A stretch of DNA of 64,000 nt from CAVXGU01 sp963761615 (GCA_963761615.1 CAVXGU010000003.1:2604001-2668000), one strand, 5' to 3'. Positions 37,860-49,054 are shown, counted from the first letter of the stretch. Notes: generated from the sequence alone by a model not told the origin. Numbers and translations are program-made.

Positions 37860-39308
37860 TCAGGGGCCGACGCGGAGCCGCGCCCAGATCTCGGCGGCCC
37901 GCCGCCCGGCGGCCTCGGTCGTCGCGATGCGAGGCGGCCACTTCCGCGTGTAGCCTTCCGACGCCCACTTCCGCGTGGCGTCGATGCCCATCTTGCCACC
38001 GTACGCGGGCAGCGCCGCGGCATCGTCGAGATCGTCGACCGGGCCGCGCGTGATCTCGACGTCGCGCTCCGGATCGACGTGCGTGCCCGCCACCCACGTC
38101 ACCTCGCGCGGGTCGTGTACGTTCACGTCCTTGTCGACGACCACGATCGTCTTGGAGAACATGAGCTGCCCCAGCCCCCAGAAGGCGTGCATGATCTTGC
38201 GCGCGTGCCCCGGATAGCGCTTGTCGATCGACACGATCACCAGATTGTGGAAGATCCCTTCGGCCGGGAAGTGCATGTCCACGATCTCCGGCACCGTCTT
38301 CTGGATCACCGGCAGGAAGATGCGCTCGGTGGCCAGCCCGAGGTAGTAATCCTCCATCGGCGGCACACCGACGACGGTCGTCAGGTACGCCGGCTTCTTG
38401 CGCCGGGTGATGCACGTGAGGTGGAAGACCGGGTAGTCGTCCGCCTGCGAGTAGAAACCCGTGTGATCGCCGAACGGCCCCTCGCGCCGCCGCTCGCCGG
38501 GGTCGACGTAGCCCTCGAGGACGATCTGCGCGCTCGCGGGCACCTCGAGGTCCACGGTCACGCACTTCACCATCTCGATGCGACGGCGCGCCAGGAAACC
38601 GCCGAGGAGCAGCTCGTCGAGGCCCTCCGGCATCGGCGCGGTCGCGCAGTACACCAGCACGGGCGCGGGCCCCAGCGCGACGGCGACCTCGAGCCGCCGC
38701 CCGAGGCGCTCGGCGACGCGGTGGTGCTGCGCGCCGCCCTTGTGGCGCTGCCAGTGCATGCCCGTCGTCTTGCCGTCGAACACCTGCATGCGGTACGTGC
38801 CGATGTTGCGCGTCCCGGTCTCGGGATCCCTGGTGAAGACCAGCGGGAGCGTGATGAACGGCCCGCCGTCTTCGGGCCAGCACGTCAGGATCGGCAGATC
38901 GTCGAGCGCCCCGTCCGTCTCGACCACTTCCTGGCAGGGGGCGTCCTTCACCGTCTTGGGCATCAGATCGGCCAGGCGGTTGACGAGCGGCAGCATCTTC
39001 AGCGCGTCGAACATGCCCTTCGGTGTCGGCGGCGTCATGAGATCGGAGATCTCGCGGCCCAGATCGTCGAGCGACGTCACGCCGAGGGCGAGGCACATGC
39101 GGTCGAGGGATCCGAACGCGTTCGCCACGACCGGGATGTCGGAGCCGATCGGCTTCTCGAACACGAGCGCCGGTCCCCCGCCCGGGGTCTTGCAGGCCCG
39201 GTCGATGACCGCCGCGATCTCGAGATTCGGGCTCACCGGCTCGGCGACGCGGGCGAGCCACCTGCGCTTCTCGAGGTCGGCCAGGAATTCCGTCAGATCC
39301 GCATGCAT
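37860..39308 (-). CDS. UbiD family decarboxylase (MqnL-like)
   Basis: A 482-residue prenyl-FMN-dependent decarboxylase. Visible: TYRMQVFDGKTTGMHWQRHK (prFMN/metal region), the catalytic ERF-type region VDPGERRREGPFGDHTGFYS, FHLTCITRRKKP and the C-terminal GGKMGIDATRK. In futalosine-pathway bacteria this step removes the 6-carboxyl of the naphthoate ring (MqnL). UbiX in the same cluster provides the cofactor. It is first in the menaquinone cluster on this strand. Confidence 0.93.
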   Translation of the reverse strand: MHADLTEFLADLEKRRWLARVAEPVSPNLEIAAVIDRACKTPGGGPALVFEKPIGSDIPVVANAFGSLDRMCLALGVTSLDDLGREISDLMTPPTPKGMFDALKMLPLVNRLADLMPKTVKDAPCQEVVETDGALDDLPILTCWPEDGGPFITLPLVFTRDPETGTRNIGTYRMQVFDGKTTGMHWQRHKGGAQHHRVAERLGRRLEVAVALGPAPVLVYCATAPMPEGLDELLLGGFLARRRIEMVKCVTVDLEVPASAQIVLEGYVDPGERRREGPFGDHTGFYSQADDYPVFHLTCITRRKKPAYLTTVVGVPPMEDYYLGLATERIFLPVIQKTVPEIVDMHFPAEGIFHNLVIVSIDKRYPGHARKIMHAFWGLGQLMFSKTIVVVDKDVNVHDPREVTWVAGTHVDPERDVEITRGPVDDLDDAAALPAYGGKMGIDATRKWASEGYTRKWPPRIATTEAAGRRAAEIWARLRVGP

Positions 39309-39373
39309 GGTCGAATGAGTGGCAGAGCGTCACGGGGTCACGACGAGCACGAGCTGACGGCAACGCGAGCCGG

Positions 39374-40306
39374 CTAGGTCTCCGTGGTCATTCTATCCGT
39401 GATCTGCTGGGCGAGCGCGAGGGCGCGCCGACCGTCGGCGCCCGTGACGCGCGGCGGGCGTCGGGTGGCGACGGCATCCAGGAAGTCCTCCAGCTCCCGC
39501 TTCAGCGGTTCCTCGCCGGCGACGGGGATTTCGCCGCCGGCAATCTCCGGCCTCGGGCCCTCGCCGGGCAGGAGGCGCCAGACCGCGACCTTCTGCGCCG
39601 CGCAGTCGATCGACACGTAGCTCGCGGGCTGGAAGAACCTGATCTTTCGCGTGCGGTCGCGGCTGATGCGGCTGGCCGTCAGGTTCGCGATGCAGCCGTT
39701 GGCGAAGCGCAGCCGCACGTTGGCGATGTCGATCCGCGGCGTCAGCACGGGAACGCCCACGGCCTCGATCCCCTGCACCTCCGAGGGCACGAGCGACAGC
39801 ACGACGTCGAGATCGTGAATCATGAGGTCGAAGACGACGTCGATGTCGAGGCTGCGCTCCGGGAACGTGCCCAGGCGGTGCACCTCGATGAAGCGCGGGT
39901 TCGAGAGGTGCGGGCGGGCCGCGTCGACCGCCGGGTTGAACCGCTCGGTGTGTCCGACGGCCAGCACCGCGCCCGCCTTCGCGGCCGCCGCGATGAGCGC
40001 GTCCGCTTCGTCGAGGCTGCGGGCCATGGGCTTCTCGACCAGCACGTGGATGCCCGACGCCAGCAGCGGCGCCGCGACGCCGGCGTGCGCCTCCGTGGGC
40101 ACCGCGACGACGACGGCGTCCGCCGCGCCGATCACGTCCCGCGCGTCGTAGAGCGGGCGGGCGCCGCAGGCCGCCGCCACCTCGTCGGCGCGGCTCCGGT
40201 TGGTGTCCACGACGGCGACGAGGTCGACGCCCGGAAGACCGCCCAGCAGGCGCGCGTGATGGCGCCCGAGATGTCCGACGCCGACGACGGCCGCCTTCAC
40301 GCTCAT
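39374..40306 (-). CDS. Gfo/Idh/MocA family NAD(P)-dependent oxidoreductase
   Basis: A 310-residue two-domain dehydrogenase: Rossmann motif AAVVGVGHLGRHHARLL, VAVPTEAHAGVA and the catalytic EKP in HVLVEKPMARSLDEAD; the C-terminal alpha/beta domain contains DLMIHDLDVVLSLV (catalytic His-Asp region). The ATG overlaps the lpxI stop (ATGA). The neighbourhood suggests a sugar-nucleotide step in lipid A or surface-glycan synthesis. A GnnA-like role is conceivable, but no partner transaminase is seen here. Confidence 0.85.
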   Translation of the reverse strand: MSVKAAVVGVGHLGRHHARLLGGLPGVDLVAVVDTNRSRADEVAAACGARPLYDARDVIGAADAVVVAVPTEAHAGVAAPLLASGIHVLVEKPMARSLDEADALIAAAAKAGAVLAVGHTERFNPAVDAARPHLSNPRFIEVHRLGTFPERSLDIDVVFDLMIHDLDVVLSLVPSEVQGIEAVGVPVLTPRIDIANVRLRFANGCIANLTASRISRDRTRKIRFFQPASYVSIDCAAQKVAVWRLLPGEGPRPEIAGGEIPVAGEEPLKRELEDFLDAVATRRPPRVTGADGRRALALAQQITDRMTTET

Positions 40307-41121
40307 CGCGCGCGTCCCACGACGACGACGCCGGCCGCGTCGGCCGCGTCGACGATGGCCGCGCCGTCCAGCATGAGCGTGCGGCCGGCGTCGACCGACA
40401 GCGCATCCGCGCCGGCGGCCGCCATCGCCTCGATGGTCGACACGCCGACCACGGGCACGTCGAACCGCATGTCCTGGTTCGGCTTCGCCACCTTGACCAC
40501 TCGCACGCCGCGTCCGGCGAGGTGGCCCGCGCGCGCGATGACAGCGTCGGTCCCCTCCATCGCCTCGACGGCGACCACGGCCGCCGACTTGACCGCCACG
40601 GTCTGACCGATGTCGAGGCCGGCGACGGCGTCGGCGATGCGGCGTCCGAACTCGAGATCCGCGAGCTGCTCGGCGGTCGGCTGGCGGCGGGTCAGCACGC
40701 CAGCGCCGGCCAGGAGCGGCGAGAGGAGTGCGGTGGAGTCGATGAGCTCGATGCCGCGATCGCGGAGCACGTCGGCGACGCCGGCGATGAGCGCGTCGGT
40801 GTTGCGCGCTTTCAGCCGCACCAGGACGCCGAGCAGCGTCATGTCGGGCACGATGTCCGAGAACAGCTTCGTGTGCTTGACCTGACCGGCCATCACGGCC
40901 TGCGTCACGCCCGCCTGCTGGAGGAGGCTGATGCACTTGCCGAGCTGGCCGAGCGACACCCAGTGGAGATCGGCCGCCGGGCCACGCGCGGCGGCGTCGG
41001 CCAGTTCGGGGAAGGCCTCTTCCTTGATCGCGACGATCGTGACGTGGTGCCCCGCGATGCGCGCGGCGTCGAGCACGAGAAACGGAAAGCGCCCGTTGCC
41101 GGCAATGAGGCCTAGGCGCAT
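40303..41121 (-). CDS. lpxI: UDP-2,3-diacylglucosamine pyrophosphatase LpxI
   Basis: A 272-residue protein of the LpxI (DUF1009) family that hydrolyses UDP-diacylglucosamine to lipid X, replacing LpxH. Motifs: LGLIAGNGRFPFLVLDAAR at the N-terminus, MAGQVKHTKLFSDI, VVAVEAMEGTDAVIARAG and KVAKPNQDMRFDVPVVG. It lies directly after the fabZ-lpxA fusion gene, fitting lipid A synthesis. Confidence 0.95.
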   Translation of the reverse strand: MRLGLIAGNGRFPFLVLDAARIAGHHVTIVAIKEEAFPELADAAARGPAADLHWVSLGQLGKCISLLQQAGVTQAVMAGQVKHTKLFSDIVPDMTLLGVLVRLKARNTDALIAGVADVLRDRGIELIDSTALLSPLLAGAGVLTRRQPTAEQLADLEFGRRIADAVAGLDIGQTVAVKSAAVVAVEAMEGTDAVIARAGHLAGRGVRVVKVAKPNQDMRFDVPVVGVSTIEAMAAAGADALSVDAGRTLMLDGAAIVDAADAAGVVVVGRAR

Positions 41122-41134
41122 GAGGGCCCCATCG

Positions 41135-42394
41135 CTATTCTTCGGCGAGCACTTCCTGGGCGCGGCGCGTCGCCCGGCGCAGAATCACCCCGCGCTGCGA
41201 GGTGCGGATGAAGTCCACCAGGTACGCCACTTCGGGACAGGCCAGCGTCGGATCCTTCTCGATCTGCGCCAGCGCGCGGCTGGCGTTGAGCTTCGACTGG
41301 AGCAGGTAGCGGAACGCCCGCTTCAGACGGCTGATCTGGTCCGACGAGAACCCGCGCCGATCGAGCCCCACGGTGTTCAAGTCGTAGATGCGGGCGCGGT
41401 TGCCAACGGTCCGCGCGTACGGGAGCGCGTCCTTGGTGACGACCGAGTAGCCGCCGATGAAGGCGTGGCGTCCGACGCGGCAGAACTGGTGCACCGCCGA
41501 GCCGGCGCTGATGTTGGCGCAGTCGTCGACCGTCACGTGCCCGCCCAGCGTCGCGAGGTTTCCGAAAATCGTGTCGTTGCCGACCTGGCAGTCGTGCGCG
41601 ATGTGCACGTAGGCCATGAAGACGTTGCGGTCGCCGATCCGTGTCACGCCGCCGCCCCCGCGCGTCCCGCGGTGCACGGTGACGAACTCGCGGAAGATGT
41701 TGCGCCGGCCGATGATCAGCTCGCTCTCCTCGCCGTGGAACTTCAGGTCCTGCGGGATGAGGCCGATCGACCCGAACGGGAAGATCTCCGTGTCGTCGCC
41801 GATCGTCGTCCAGCCGTCGACGACCGAGGAGGCGCCGATCCGGCAGTTGTTCCCGATGATGACGTTCGGGCCGATCGTGACGTAGGGGCCCACCTGGGTC
41901 CCCATGCCGATCCGCGCCCGCGCATGGACGATGGCCGTCGGGTGGATCTCCGCCTGGTCGAGGAGGCAGCCGAGCAGCAGCTCGGCCTCGGCGACCGTCT
42001 GTCCGCCGACGGTGGCGACCGCCTGCACGACGGCGAGCTCGGCGCGCCGCTGGCCGAGCGTGATCTCGAGGCGGAGCCGGTCGCCGGGCACGACCTGCCG
42101 GCGGAACTTCGCGTCGTTGACGCCGCGCAGGTAGACCCGGGCGTTCGGCGGCCGGTCGTCGCGCTCGAGCAGCAGGATCGCCGCCACCTGCGAGAGCGAC
42201 TCGAGCATCAGCACGGCCGGCAGCAGGGGCGCACCCGGGAAGTGGCCCTGGAAGAACTCCTCGTTCACCGTGACGTTCTTCACGGCCACGAGACGACGAC
42301 CCGGCTCGTGCTCCGTGATCGCGTCCACGAGGAGGGACGGATACCGGTAGCAGAGCCGGTCGAGCAGATTCGGGATGCTGATCGTCGGCGCCAC
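41135..42394 (-). CDS. FabZ-LpxA fusion: 3-hydroxyacyl-ACP dehydratase and UDP-GlcNAc acyltransferase
   Basis: A single 419-residue chain. Residues 1 to about 147 are FabZ, with the catalytic His in QGHFPGAPLLPAVLMLESLSQ (H51) and Glu65. Residues from about 149 are LpxA, built of left-handed beta-helix hexapeptides, with the catalytic His in AYVHIAHDCQVG (H267) and HQFCRVGRHAFIGG. FabZ removes water from 3-hydroxyacyl-ACP; LpxA transfers a 3-hydroxyacyl chain to UDP-GlcNAc. The two compete for the same substrate, so fusion could set the split. The GTG start (42394) directly abuts the stop of skp. Confidence 0.93.
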   Translation of the reverse strand: MAPTISIPNLLDRLCYRYPSLLVDAITEHEPGRRLVAVKNVTVNEEFFQGHFPGAPLLPAVLMLESLSQVAAILLLERDDRPPNARVYLRGVNDAKFRRQVVPGDRLRLEITLGQRRAELAVVQAVATVGGQTVAEAELLLGCLLDQAEIHPTAIVHARARIGMGTQVGPYVTIGPNVIIGNNCRIGASSVVDGWTTIGDDTEIFPFGSIGLIPQDLKFHGEESELIIGRRNIFREFVTVHRGTRGGGGVTRIGDRNVFMAYVHIAHDCQVGNDTIFGNLATLGGHVTVDDCANISAGSAVHQFCRVGRHAFIGGYSVVTKDALPYARTVGNRARIYDLNTVGLDRRGFSSDQISRLKRAFRYLLQSKLNASRALAQIEKDPTLACPEVAYLVDFIRTSQRGVILRRATRRAQEVLAEE

Positions 42395-43051
42395 CTACGG
42401 CTTGCCGGCCGGCTGAGCCGGCTTCGCCGCGGTCGGGGCCGGCTTGGCGCCCGACGACTGCGCGGCGGCGTCGAGCCGCTGAATCACTTCGGAGCTCAGA
42501 TCGAGGCCGGGATGCGCCCACACGATCCCCGCGTCGGTCGCGCTGAAGATCATGTAGAGGTTCTTCTCTTTGCCGATCTGGTCGATGATCGGCAGCAGCC
42601 GCTGGTTGAAGTCCAGCTGCAGCTGCTGGGTCATCTCGTTGATCTCGTTCTGGGAGTCTTCCTGAAACCGCTGCAGCTCGAGATTCTGGCGGTCGATGTC
42701 GCGCTGCAGGTCGGCGGCCGCCTGGGCGCTCAGCACGCCCGCGCCCGTCTGGAGCTTCTGCTGGCTGGCCTGGAGCGCCTTCTGCTTCTGGGCGACTTCA
42801 TCCTGCTTCTGCTTCGCGAGCGTCTGCAGCCTGGCGTTGGAGGCCTTCCCGGCGGCGGATTCCGCGGCGATGCGGCTCAGGTCGACATAGGCGTACTTGG
42901 CGTCCTGGGGCAACGGCGCCGGCGGCTGCGGTGGCGGGGCGACGGCGACCGACTGCGGCTCGGTCGGCGGCCGCACGGCGGGCTGCTGGGCGAAGGCAGG
43001 CGCGGCTCCGAGCACGGCCACGAGCGACACAGCGGCGACAAACCCTCTCAT
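42395..43051 (-). CDS. OmpH/Skp family periplasmic chaperone
   Basis: A 218-residue exported protein: signal peptide (MRGFVAAVSLVAVLGAAPAFA-type), a Pro-rich linker, then the OmpH pattern of a VDLSRIAAESAAGKASNARLQ strand, a long coiled coil rich in Gln/Lys (about 85-155) and a C-terminal IYMIFSATDAG strand. Skp-type proteins carry unfolded outer-membrane proteins. It follows bamA and a lipoprotein gene and precedes fabZ-lpxA, the usual bamA-skp-lpx order. ATG 43051 with upstream AAGGA is used. Confidence 0.9.
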   Translation of the reverse strand: MRGFVAAVSLVAVLGAAPAFAQQPAVRPPTEPQSVAVAPPPQPPAPLPQDAKYAYVDLSRIAAESAAGKASNARLQTLAKQKQDEVAQKQKALQASQQKLQTGAGVLSAQAAADLQRDIDRQNLELQRFQEDSQNEINEMTQQLQLDFNQRLLPIIDQIGKEKNLYMIFSATDAGIVWAHPGLDLSSEVIQRLDAAAQSSGAKPAPTAAKPAQPAGKP

Positions 43052-43128
43052 CACGCATTCCTTTCCAAGGCAGTCAAAGCCCTTGATCTTATATCAAAAG
43101 CCGCGGGGCCGCGACGCCGGCCCGCCGG

Positions 43129-43545
43129 TTACGGATGCACGACTTCCAGCGCGTAGCTGACGGGGTCGACGATGGATCCGACGTCGTAGACGCGCGCGCA
43201 GAAGGTCCCGGTGGCCGAGGCCGTTCCCAGGACCTGCGTGCTCTGCTTGGCGGCGTCGTTGGCAATCACGATCTGACACGCCGTGCCGTCCCAGGTGCCC
43301 AGGCTGAGGCCGACGACCTGGGTGTCGGGATTCGGCGACACGCTCGTCAGCGTCGCCGTGATCTGGCCCGCCGCCAGCACCACGAAGGTGTGCGTCACGG
43401 CGCCGTTGGTGTTGACAGTGCCCGAGAAGTCGTCGGTCACCAGGGTCGGCGTCGTCGGCGTCGTCGGCGTGGAGCTGGAACTGCACGCCGGCGCGAGCGC
43501 GAGCGCCGCCAGGAGCGGAAGGAGACGGAACAACGGCCGGTGCAT
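43129..43545 (-). CDS. Small outer-membrane-type lipoprotein, unknown function
   Basis: 138 residues. The signal peptide ends in a lipobox LALAPACSSSS, followed by a Ser/Thr/Pro linker (TPTTPTTPT) and a beta-rich domain with two cysteines (TACQIVI, TFCARVY) that could form a disulfide. The fold resembles a PPC-like pre-peptidase domain, but similarity is only by eye. It sits between bamA and skp, where most operons carry no extra gene, so a link to outer-membrane assembly is worth testing. Confidence 0.75.
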   Translation of the reverse strand: MHRPLFRLLPLLAALALAPACSSSSTPTTPTTPTLVTDDFSGTVNTNGAVTHTFVVLAAGQITATLTSVSPNPDTQVVGLSLGTWDGTACQIVIANDAAKQSTQVLGTASATGTFCARVYDVGSIVDPVSYALEVVHP

Positions 43546-43566
43546 GATCGCCTTGGTCGTCAGAGG

Positions 43567-46353
43567 TCAGAAGGTGGAGCCGACGGCGAACCGGAACTGG
43601 AACGCCTTCTGCGGCTGCAGATAGTTGTCGAGCACCCCGCCCCGCTGGGGATTGTACGCAAAGATGAGGCGGAACGGCACGTTCAGGACGGGCATCATGA
43701 AGCGCACCTCGACGCCCGTCGAGGTCTTGACCGCGCTGCGGCTGCCCACGATCCGGGTGGACAGCGGCGCCGGCCCCGAACCCGCATAGAGCGACACGGT
43801 GGACAGCGGGTCGTAGAGCAGGGGCAGCACGGGCTGCAGGATGTTCTCCTTCCACGAGAACGGCTGGCCGAAGTCCCGCACTTCGCCGGCGTCGTAGAAG
43901 AGGATCAGCCGTACCGGCTGCGCGATCGTGAACTGCTCCTCGAGGTTGAAGAGCAGGCTCTTGTCCCCGCCCAGCACGAACCCGCTCGTCGGATCGGTCG
44001 GCCCGATCGACCGGATGTCGAACCCTCGCACCGAGTATTCGCCGCCGAGGAACAGCCGCTCGAAGATCGGCACGTTGTTCGAGCCGTCGTAGGCGTGGAC
44101 GTACTCCCACTGCACGCGGGTGCCGAGCGCCATCCGCGAGTTCTGGTGCCAGAACTGGACCGCCTCGAGCAGCGGCTTGTAGTACGCCGTGTTGCCGCCG
44201 AGACCCGCCAGGTCCACCGATGCCGTCAGCCGACGCCCGCTCGACGGGAAGATCGGGTTGTCGATGGTGTTCAACACGACGCTCGGCGAGACCTTGCTGA
44301 TCGTGCGCTCCCCGCCCGATCCGATGAGGAGCGAGTCGGCGAGGAACGGGTTCTGGGCCAGGAGCTGCGGCTGGTTGTACAGATCGCTGATCTCGGTCAC
44401 CTGCACGCGCTGGTACTCGTAGCTGAGGAACATGCGCGTGAAGTCGGCCAGCGGCAGGCCGACGCTCACCGAGCCGCCGGTGGACCGCTGCGTGTAGGCG
44501 CTGATGTACCGGACGTCCTGCCGGAACAGGTTCACGCTGGCGGTGATGTTCCGGTCCATCAGGAACGGCTCGGTGAAGCCGAGCGTGTAGTTCTTCGCGA
44601 GCGACCCGCTCTGCAGCGAGAGCGTCAGGTTCTCGCCGCGGCCCAGGAAGTTCGACGTCTGGAACGACAGCTGGCCGAACACGCCCTCGTACTGCGAAAC
44701 ACCCGCCCCGAAGCTGAGCTGGTTGCGGTTCTGCTCCTCCAGCTTCAACGTGACGTCGACCTTGTTGGTCGAGTTGGGCGTCTTCTCGATCGTCACGTCC
44801 TTGGGCGGGCCGTCGAGGGGCTTGAAGTAGCCCAGCTGGTTGAGCCGCCGGATGCTGTACTTGAGCGCCTCGGTGTTGAAGACGCCGTCCTCGTACAGCC
44901 GCATCTCGCGGCGAATCACGTCGTCGTGCGTCGTCGTGTTGCCGGCGAAGGTGATGCGGTTGACGAAGTACTGGACGCCCTCCTGCATGCGGAGCGTCAC
45001 GTCGACGATCGCCGGGCCCTGCCGCGTCTCGCCCTGGGGCTCCGCCGCCAGCGCGTCGGGCGTCTTCGGCTCGGCCGGGTTCGGGTCGTCGCGGTAGGTG
45101 AAGTCGGGATAGCCCGCGAACTCGAAGTAGCCGCCGGTGCCGTACAGGTCCCGGGCCTTCTCGAAGCCCTTGCGGATCTTCTCCGCGTTGTAGACCTCGC
45201 CGGGCTTGATGTCGAACAGCGGCCGAAGCGCCGTGTCCTTCACCACCTTGTTGCCCGCGAACGCCACGGTGCCGACGCGGTACTTCCGCCCCTCGGTGAC
45301 GGGAATCCGGAGCTCCACCCAGCGCGTCTTGCCGTCCTTCGAGTCCTCGAGCACCTTGGTCTCGGGCACCCCGACGCTCGCCCGCGGATACCCGTGGTCG
45401 CCGTACCACTGGACGATGCGGTCGGCGTCCTCGTCGAACTTGTCCTCGTGGTACGTGCCGCGCCCGCTGATGAACGAGAGCCACCAGGCGGGCTTGTTGT
45501 TCTTCAGCTGGCCGCGCAGCGTGCCGTCGCTCGCCGCCTTGTTCCCGACGAAATCGACGCTGCGGATCTTGACGACGGGGCCCTGGTCCACGTGGAACGT
45601 CAGGTGCACGAGCTTCGGCCCGCCCGGCATCGGCTCGATGTCGTGGGTGACCGTGGCGTACTGAAAGCCCTTCTCGCGCATCAGGTCGCGGATGACGCCC
45701 TCGACCTTCCGGATGAGGCCCGGGTCGATGAACGTGTCGAGCCGGATCTCGGCGCCCTGCTCCTTCAGCTTGTCGTCGATCTTGGAGGGCTCGATCTCCT
45801 TCGACCCGGTGTAGTCCACGATCTTGATGCGCTGGCGCTCCTCCATGTTGTAGGTGATCAGCTTGCCGATCACGCCGTTGGAGAAGACGTAGTTGTCGAC
45901 CTCGATCGAGAGGTTGTCGAGGAAGTTCGTGCCCCAGAGGCGCTTGAAGTCCTCGTGCATGATCTGCTCGATCGACGCGTCGTACGGCACCCAGACGCCC
46001 TGCGAGGGCTTGCTGACGTGATCCTTCAGCTGGATGTAATAGAGGTAGGTCTGGATGTCGACGAGCGACGTGCCGCCCTGGGCCGCGAAGCAGGGGGCGA
46101 GCTGGTAGACCACCGGTCCCGATCCGTCGGGCGGCAGCACCGACGGCGGCGGGACCGGCACGCCGCACATCGTCGTCGTGGACGCCGGGGTCGAGGCGGA
46201 TCCCGCCGCGGCGGGTGCCTGCGCCGACGCGGCCGACGCCTGGGACGCACCCGCGGGCGACGGTGCGGCGGTGCCCGGCGCCTGAGCCCAGGCCGGGGCG
46301 GCGATGGCGGCGATCGCGATCGAGACGCCCAGCGCGCGACGGAAATGCAACAT
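43567..46353 (-). CDS. bamA: Outer membrane assembly factor BamA
   Basis: A 928-residue Omp85 protein: signal peptide ending AWAQ, a Pro/Ala-rich linker, five POTRA-like repeats (about residues 125-490) and a C-terminal 16-strand barrel ending in the typical terminal Phe (FAVGSTF). The barrel contains the VRGFDIRSIGP motif (VRGF/Y of Omp85 loop L6). It folds outer-membrane proteins. ATG 46353 is used; the frame also has TTG one codon before. AAGGGG lies upstream. The linker near residues 25-60 is low in complexity. Confidence 0.95.
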   Translation of the reverse strand: MLHFRRALGVSIAIAAIAAPAWAQAPGTAAPSPAGASQASAASAQAPAAAGSASTPASTTTMCGVPVPPPSVLPPDGSGPVVYQLAPCFAAQGGTSLVDIQTYLYYIQLKDHVSKPSQGVWVPYDASIEQIMHEDFKRLWGTNFLDNLSIEVDNYVFSNGVIGKLITYNMEERQRIKIVDYTGSKEIEPSKIDDKLKEQGAEIRLDTFIDPGLIRKVEGVIRDLMREKGFQYATVTHDIEPMPGGPKLVHLTFHVDQGPVVKIRSVDFVGNKAASDGTLRGQLKNNKPAWWLSFISGRGTYHEDKFDEDADRIVQWYGDHGYPRASVGVPETKVLEDSKDGKTRWVELRIPVTEGRKYRVGTVAFAGNKVVKDTALRPLFDIKPGEVYNAEKIRKGFEKARDLYGTGGYFEFAGYPDFTYRDDPNPAEPKTPDALAAEPQGETRQGPAIVDVTLRMQEGVQYFVNRITFAGNTTTHDDVIRREMRLYEDGVFNTEALKYSIRRLNQLGYFKPLDGPPKDVTIEKTPNSTNKVDVTLKLEEQNRNQLSFGAGVSQYEGVFGQLSFQTSNFLGRGENLTLSLQSGSLAKNYTLGFTEPFLMDRNITASVNLFRQDVRYISAYTQRSTGGSVSVGLPLADFTRMFLSYEYQRVQVTEISDLYNQPQLLAQNPFLADSLLIGSGGERTISKVSPSVVLNTIDNPIFPSSGRRLTASVDLAGLGGNTAYYKPLLEAVQFWHQNSRMALGTRVQWEYVHAYDGSNNVPIFERLFLGGEYSVRGFDIRSIGPTDPTSGFVLGGDKSLLFNLEEQFTIAQPVRLILFYDAGEVRDFGQPFSWKENILQPVLPLLYDPLSTVSLYAGSGPAPLSTRIVGSRSAVKTSTGVEVRFMMPVLNVPFRLIFAYNPQRGGVLDNYLQPQKAFQFRFAVGSTF

Positions 46354-46363
46354 CAACCCCTTA

Positions 46364-46400
46364 GTCTACCGGATTTTAGAACGCCTACCGGACTTTAGAC
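46364..46400 (-). repeat. Tandem direct repeat in the bamA leader
   Basis: Two 18-base units (minus strand kTCTAAArTCCGGTAGrC) match at 15 of 18 positions and repeat with a 19-base period, about two DNA turns, just upstream of the bamA ATG. They could bind a dimeric regulator or be part of the leader RNA. TAAAAT in the second unit also resembles a -10 box. Confidence 0.45.
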
Positions 46401-46460
46401 GCCGGGGTGCGGTCCTGGGTCGGGCCCATGCGGGCCGTCTGCGCGCTGGCCTTGGGGGCG

Positions 46461-48900
<2,440 letters not shown>

Positions 48901-48954
48901 CCGAGGTACCTAGGTGAAAGCCGATGTGATTGTGGTCACGGGAACGCTAACCAC

Positions 48955-48983
48955 AGTATACGGCATAGGCGCACCCCGGCCAA
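48955..48983 (-). promoter_or_regulatory. Sigma70-type promoter of clpC
   Basis: On the minus strand TTGGCC (48978-48983) and TATACT (48955-48960) are separated by exactly 17 bases. The start would lie near 48947, giving a leader of about 47 bases before ATG 48900. A gtga-N6-tcac inverted repeat (48926-48939) lies in that leader. No CIRCE or clear CtsR site was seen. Confidence 0.6.
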
Positions 48984-49036
48984 CGACCAACTCGCATAAA
49001 GCGCTGGCATCATTAGGGTTCTCGACCCACACACGG

Positions 49037-49054
49037 GTGCCTGGCACCAGGCAC
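49037..49054. repeat. GTGCCTGG inverted repeat downstream of lolD
   Basis: An 8-bp perfect stem (gtgcctgg / ccaggcac) with a 2-base loop, 7 bases past the lolD stop codon. There is no T tract, so it is a poor intrinsic terminator. Its core is shared with the repeat at 26031-26057. Confidence 0.4.

Noticed and set aside
43135..46398. 1087-codon plus-strand frame opposite bamA
   Set aside because: BamA on the other strand is unambiguous; the antisense frame has biased composition and no motif.
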